DNA of 64,000 nt from Neoscytalidium dimidiatum (taxonomy: Eukaryota > Ascomycota > Dothideomycetes > Botryosphaeriales > Botryosphaeriaceae), in assembly GCA_037367355.1 (NCBI GenBank), contig CM074699.1, positions 930,001 to 994,000 on the forward strand. The letters are read 5' to 3'. Of the stretch, positions 59,165 to 64,000 are shown piece by piece. The position numbers were made by a program, and so were the translations under genes. Under the pieces are notes generated by a model. That model was given only the letters and a program-made list of their open reading frames with translations. It searched no databases and had not been told where the DNA came from. The first letter of the stretch is position 1, and every line of letters starts with the position of its first letter.

Positions 59165-60370
59165 ATGGACGCATCATCTCTCTCGCGGCAGTCTCTCTCT
59201 CGCCTCTGGAATTCTGCTACGTCCTCGCAACGCAGACTTTCCTCACCGCCTCCACCGTACGGCGGGCCTGAGTCGTCGTTCGCGATCGTCGCCGGCCGCG
59301 AGAAATCGGCGACAACGACGACGAGCCCTGGATTTTACCGTTTTCCTCCGCTTGGTTACAACGTCAAGCCCTGCGTGGATGGCACTTTCACAGAGCCTGA
59401 GTCCGACAGAGTCAACAGTGACTTCAAGCGTGGCCTGGATAAGTGGGTCCGCCCTGATCAACACCGCACAGAAACCCCAGGCTGACGAACTTCCGCGAAA
59501 ATTAGACTCTACGATGGCCGATTTGAGGAGGGCAACTTCAGCGACCTGGTGGTCAAGTGCCGTGAATACACCTTCTACGTGCACCGCGTCATCCTATGCC
59601 CGCAATCCGCGTTCTTTGCGGAGGCCTTGAAGCCAGATTTCTCCTTCCAAGTAAGCTCATGCGGAAGCCCGGGAATGATGAGATCAGCTGCTAACCACCG
59701 TATTTTTACGCAGGAAGCTCAGCCGGGCATCATCAGTCTTGACGATGACGAGCCGGAGCTCGTGGACGGGCTGCTGGGCTACTTCTACACGTCGCGCGTG
59801 CAGGTGGACCGGCTGATCAACAGCGCGGACCTGGCGGCCAACGTCGGCAGCTCGATGATGTACCTGGTCGGACTGTACGCGATCGCGGAGAAGTACCAGG
59901 TGTCGGAGCTCAAGGAACAGGCCTGGAGGCATTTCATGGACGCCGCGGTGCGGCTACGAGGCTGGCGCGAGCCCAATTTCCCCCAGGTCGTCACCAAGAT
60001 CTTCGAGACAACGCCCGAGTCGGACAAGCGGCTGCGCTGCGTCGCGCTGGCCATCATCAAGACCCGCCTCAAGTACTTCACCCGCAACCCGGCCTTCGTC
60101 GAGGAGATGGACCGCATCGATGGCTTCTGGGCCGCCTTCGCCCAGTACTCGGCTACCTGGCCGTGGATGGAGCTTTACCGCTGCGTCACCTGCGGCGAGG
60201 TCATGATGAACCTGCCGTGGGAGGAGGACGAGAAGTCGCCGCCTTGCTGGGGTTGCGGAACGGTCGAAGACCACAAGACGTGGAGGGCGAGCATCATCAA
60301 GTATGATCCGAATGACGAGGAGATGATGGAGGAGGCCGAGCGGGCCGCCAAGAGACAGAGGACGGAGTAA
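59165..60370 (+). CDS. BTB/POZ domain protein with C-terminal zinc ribbon (array copy 3), about 359 aa
   Basis: Exons 59165-59442, 59506-59650 and 59714-60370; both introns are 63 nt (GTGGGT...TTAG, and GTAAGC with GCTAAC branch point and GCAG). Exon 1 is Ser/Pro-rich and probably flexible, ending in the LGYNVKPC block. BTB: NFSDLVVKCREYTFYVHRVI, then CPQSAFFAEAL, then GIISLDDDEPELVDGLLGYFYTS. The BACK-like helical part includes YAIAEKYQVSELKEQAW and KIFETTPESDKRLR. The zinc ribbon is CVTCG...CWGCG (about residues 300-325). The C-terminus is acidic with a KRQR basic end that could be a nuclear signal. All key cysteines are present, so this copy looks functional. A role as a Cullin-3 adaptor is possible from the family but not shown here. 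Confidence 0.85.
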
Positions 60371-60669
60371 TCACGAACTTGGACATGAATTTTGTGGGCG
60401 TTCGATCGTTTTAATAGTCGTAAAGCAAAAATTTGGACAGTGACGGAATATGTTTCATGTAAATTAGCGGCAAGTACTTTCCTTATCGATACCTTCCCGA
60501 GGTGTGTGTCCTCCTTGTGCTTGTCTCGCCTGTCCGCTCCAACGCAAACGCTTAAACCTCATGTTGACCGCTGCCAATAGCCTAGACTGCTCTTATTTCC
60601 CCACACGCCTTTCCGTCTCAACCGGAGCTGTGTTCTTTCGCGACCCCTGAAGCATCACTCTTGCCGATC

Positions 60670-61825
60670 ATGGGCGCCACTAGTCACTCCCGCACGTCGA
60701 TGATCGACAAGCATTTCGCACGGAAGGATGACCCTGATTCCGAATACAGTGTCATGCAAGGCATAAACGTGTAAGTTGTGCTCAATCAGCCTCGTATTGA
60801 TTCAAGCTAATACCTATTAGGTGCCCGCGCGCGGAGGGACTCTACTCCGACCTTACCATTCGCTGTCGAGACGGTGAACAGATCCCGGTCCATCCGGTCG
60901 TTCTGTGCTTGCAGTCCAGATTCTTTCATAACGCTTACAATCCAAGCTCTCCATCCAAGGTACATATTTGCACGATGTCGTGATTCACCCGCTCCGTTTG
61001 CTTGACGTGTATGAACGAAGCCCAAACTGGAGTCATCGACCTGACCGACAACGAACCAGAGTCCGCCAAGGCAATGGCACGTCACTATTACGGGAAATTA
61101 TTCAGAGATGATCCTTTTATCATCCGAAAGGCAAGAATAGCATCGTTTCAAATATCAGAACAGCATTCTTCGCAGCTAAATGCTACTTCATTGCCGATAA
61201 GTACGACGTCCCTTCCTTCAAGGGTCACACCCCGTGGGCGAGTTAAAAAGCTCATTCTCACACGCGAGATATGGTCCGACACCAAGGGCTGTCCTAAACT
61301 TGTCAAACAAATCTACGACAATACTCGCAATTCCCACCGCCTTTTACGTGAAGTTGTTCTGGAACAATGCCAACTACACATCAAGGAGTTGGTGCTGAAC
61401 AGCAGGTTTGTGGAAACCATGGATGCCTTTGGCGGGTTTTGGAAGGAGTTCACGATCCATTTGACGTAGATTTCTTAGATTCCACCGAAATGAGTGAAAT
61501 GCCCAAAATGCGGACTTCACCTCATCGTGTACATACCAGCAAAGAAGACTCCATCTGAAGATATTCCTGTACGGTATGTAGAGAGCGAGTGTCACTCCAG
61601 GACTGGGAAAAACGCATTCTCCAACCACCGGAAGACATTGATGGACAAATTGCGAACTTCAACGTCTTCGGCAAAGACCTTCTAGCGTCCGTGATGCGCC
61701 AAGCATTCCTTCAGGCCCAGGAAACTGCAGACTCGTGGAACAAGAGGCAGCGATTCGATTACAGTCGCCCGGGATTCATTTGTGATGACGGGTACACATA
61801 TGTGACGACAGGCTTTTACACATGA
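60670..61825 (+). pseudogene. Decayed BTB/POZ plus zinc-ribbon gene (array copy 4)
   Basis: Exon 1 60670-60770 and exon 2 60821-60959 (LYSDLTIRCRDGEQIPVHPVVLCLQSRFF) are intact. The next exon should open with Glu-Ala at 61017, but the bases before it are AAC, not AG, so the acceptor is lost, and the nearby AG gives the wrong frame. The body is split over three frames: GVIDLTDNEPESAKAMA in one, AKCYFIADKYDVPSFKGHTPWAS in another, then KLVKQIYDNTRNSHRLLREVV back in the first. The zinc-ribbon half CPKCG and the WEKRILQPPEDI tail are again in shifted frames. This is the most diverged of the four copies. Confidence 0.65.
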
Positions 61826-62806
61826 ACACAGAGCGCGACTACCGAAATCTACCAGGGCGGCGTTCGCTTTCAATTCTTCTTTGAGGTTCATAAAGAAGTA
61901 TTGCAGCTGTTGATGAGCTCGGCCAGTGGTAACCATGGAAAAGGGGAGTAAGGCTATGTTCTGAGGTAACGGGGGCGAGTTGGCGTTATCGCGCCATAAA
62001 TTAGCTTCTGGCATTTAATACCCACATGCATGCGCGCAGCAAGGATTCATTTTGGAGTCCTTGGCAATTTTAATTTTCTTTATTAATACTGAAGCGCCCT
62101 CCTCGCGTATGCTAACCTCACCAAGCAGGTACCAAAAAATTGTAACAGCAAGACCAATTCCACTACTACTCACATATGCGCCTGCACTTACTCTACAAAT
62201 TTTTTGGCATCATAGGCTTCCGAAACTGGAAACGTACTCCGAAGATAGTTTTGTCCACATTCACTCCGCGTTTCCGGTCCCCACGCGTTCCTTCTCTTTG
62301 GTAATCACGACATCCGTCAGTTCCGCTTACCCAACACCGACAAGCTTTTCGTATCAGCCGCAGCTATTCTCAATAGAAAGAATAGCTCTCACTGAGATGT
62401 GAACTTCTGTGATATTGATCCGGCGTATAAAACAGCGAAAGGAGTTTTGGTCACTGTGGAATGCATTTCGACGGTTGCCTACCATCTTATCCACTGTAAG
62501 TTTATTCACTCAACGGAATTTGAAGCCTACGCGACCTATATAGTATTGACTTTCCAAGATAAGAATAGTGGGCTGTCATTGTAGAGATGGGGTAGAGCGG
62601 CGATCATGCACGAGAGTGTCACAGAAACCAGCCAATCCTTCCTCGCCTTTGCCGCCCTGCTGTGCCGCAGCTGAGAGCACTTTAAACCCGATGAGGCCCG
62701 CGGTAGATGCCTCTCTCCTCCGTGTTCCTCAAGACCTTGCCTTGCCGTGAGATACTCGTCGAACTTATCTCAATTCCCCATTTGACTTTCGTTTTACTTT
62801 TCTTCC
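61826..62806. other. Intergenic DNA between the BTB array and the GHKL ATPase gene
   Basis: No frame with family motifs. The last 60 bases before 62807 are pyrimidine-rich (TTTTACTTTTCTTCC), typical of the leader of a fungal gene starting at the ATG of 62807. Confidence 0.45.
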
Positions 62807-64000
62807 ATGTCGAATCAACCCCTGACACAGAAAGATGCCAAGGAACTGGTCGCCAAGGTGCGCAAGGAAAATGGAGGAATCTCGCCTGAGGATGAAAAAC
62901 ACCTCAGAGCCAATCTTCCCGAAGTTCTTGAAGTTCTGCAGAATATTCGCAGGAAGCTTGGTTCTGCAACAAAAACGTACGCTGGTATCGAACCTTCCGA
63001 ATCTCCACTGTAATGTTACTAATGGAGAACCTCAGCTTGGCGACAAACCTATACTCGAAGGATACCAGGTTCTTATACGAACTAATCCAAAATGCGGAAG
63101 ACAATAAATACACTGGCGTATCCGCTCCATGGCTGAAATTCAGCCTCGACCCCGAGAAGATCGTAATCGACTCTAACGAGGATGGGTTCACCGCCGAGAA
63201 CTTCCGGGCGATATTTAGCACTGGGGAAAGCACCAAGAGGCATGTGGAAGGATACGTTGGCGAAAAGGGCATTGGCTTCAAGTCTGTCTTCAAAGTTGCC
63301 AAGAAAGTGCATATCCAATCGGGGCCTTTTTCCTTCTCCTTCGTGTACACGCGGGACTCTGATGATGATGGTCTTGGGATGGTTACACCTCTGGACGAAC
63401 CGCACGAAGACTTACCAATGGGCGTAGGAACTCGAATGACCTTGACGCTGCTACGCCCGTCAGACTTTGATCAAAGGTATCAGGATTTTTTCAACCTCCC
63501 GGACACACTCCTGCTTTTTCTGTCCAAAATACGTTCCATCAATATGCATATCTGCTCCCCGGCCGGAGACGTCACCGTTATCAATCATTTGTATAGCCAA
63601 GGATCAGAGAAAAGGGAGGCCATCTACAAACAAACGAAAGTAAACGATGTGCCCTCTTCCTTTGAAACACAGCTCTTCCATGTGACCAGGCGGACCATAA
63701 CAGATTTGCCATTCGACTCAGCGAGGAAGAATACAAACAAGGCAACCGTGGTTCTTGCCTTCCCAGTGGGTATGGATGATACCCCGATTCTACAGAAGCA
63801 ACATGTGTTTGCGTATCTTCCCCTTCGTCAGGTCGGCTTCAAGGTACCTGATTTCCTTCTTCCAAAAATTTGTATTTGATACTAACTTTTGGTTAGTTCT
63901 TGATCCAATCAGACTTCATTACCCAAGCCAGCCGTGAGGACGTATTCGACTCCCCGAGGAATGAGTCGCTCCTTCACGGAGTTGCCGAAACATTTCGGGA
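62807..64000 (+). CDS. Sacsin/NO VEIN-like GHKL (Hsp90-type) ATPase protein, N-terminal part
   Basis: Exons 62807-62976, 63036-63843 and 63897 to beyond the window edge. Introns: 59 nt (GTACGC, TTACTAAT branch, CTCAG) and 53 nt (GTACCT, ACTAAC branch, TTAG); both keep frame. After a 56-residue helical start come the GHKL ATP-binding motifs: FLYELIQNAEDNKY (N box; Glu and Asn bind Mg-ATP), then IDSNEDGF where many homologues have D-x-G, then YVGEKGIGFKSVFKV (G box), as in sacsin, plant NO VEIN and large fungal proteins of unknown role. After the last junction FLIQSDFITQASREDV is a strong family hallmark. Homologues usually exceed 1500 residues, so most of the gene lies outside. Likely a chaperone-like or signalling ATPase; its function in fungi is not established. 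Confidence 0.85.

Overview
This window is nuclear DNA of a filamentous ascomycete, most likely a Dothideomycete-like Pezizomycotina (the exact taxon is my inference). The evidence is short 48-75 nt spliceosomal introns with GTRNGT donors and (C)TNAY-type branch points, a HAL/SAT4-type kinase, a Zn2Cys6 protein, BTB/POZ paralogues, and retroelements altered by repeat-induced point mutation (RIP) in the fungal CpA to TpA style.

Layout. 1-5966: left flank of ordinary composition with one good three-exon gene (1660-4309, about 844 aa, an internal Zn2Cys6 cluster), unresolved sequence before it and no convincing gene after it. 5972-36760: a 30.8 kb AT-rich island that is one nest of retrotransposons. 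The outer layer is a Ty1/Copia element (207-bp LTRs, 5-bp target duplication CTTGC). It holds a 5'-truncated Tad-like LINE fragment (7718-7930), a complete Ty3/Gypsy element in minus orientation (gypsy B, 8168-15880, duplication CTTAT), and a minus-strand LINE (16115-20281 and about 28047-29731). The LINE is split by a complete plus-strand chromovirus (gypsy A, 20282-28045). A truncated inverted relative of gypsy A (gypsy C, about 29732-35364) follows, then the Copia RNase H and right LTR. Nearly every CpA and TpG in the island has become TpA, so glutamine and tryptophan codons read as TAA/TAG. A 384-bp solo LTR of normal composition (30906-31289) sits in gypsy C and must post-date RIP. Both complete gypsy elements carry a long degraded reading frame on the strand opposite to pol, between integrase or chromodomain and the 3' LTR; this is the most novel-looking feature.

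Right flank, 36766-64000. Ordinary gene-bearing DNA: a HAL-type Ser/Thr kinase (39547-41588, minus), a single-exon conserved-looking protein of unknown function (46014-47141, minus), a possible last exon (47705-48017, minus), a possible tiny gene (49171-49477, minus), a CPR-like FAD/NADPH reductase without flavodoxin domain (51024-53077, minus), a tandem array of four BTB plus zinc-ribbon genes (two intact, two broken; 56305-61825, plus), and the start of a sacsin/NO VEIN-like GHKL ATPase (62807 to the window edge, plus). Long stretches between these (41682-46013, 53078-56304) show only shadow reading frames.

Gene models were built by eye from frame continuity and splice motifs; each intron given restores the frame of a recognisable protein, but none has been checked against RNA. 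No CRISPR, rRNA operon or tRNA gene was recognised.
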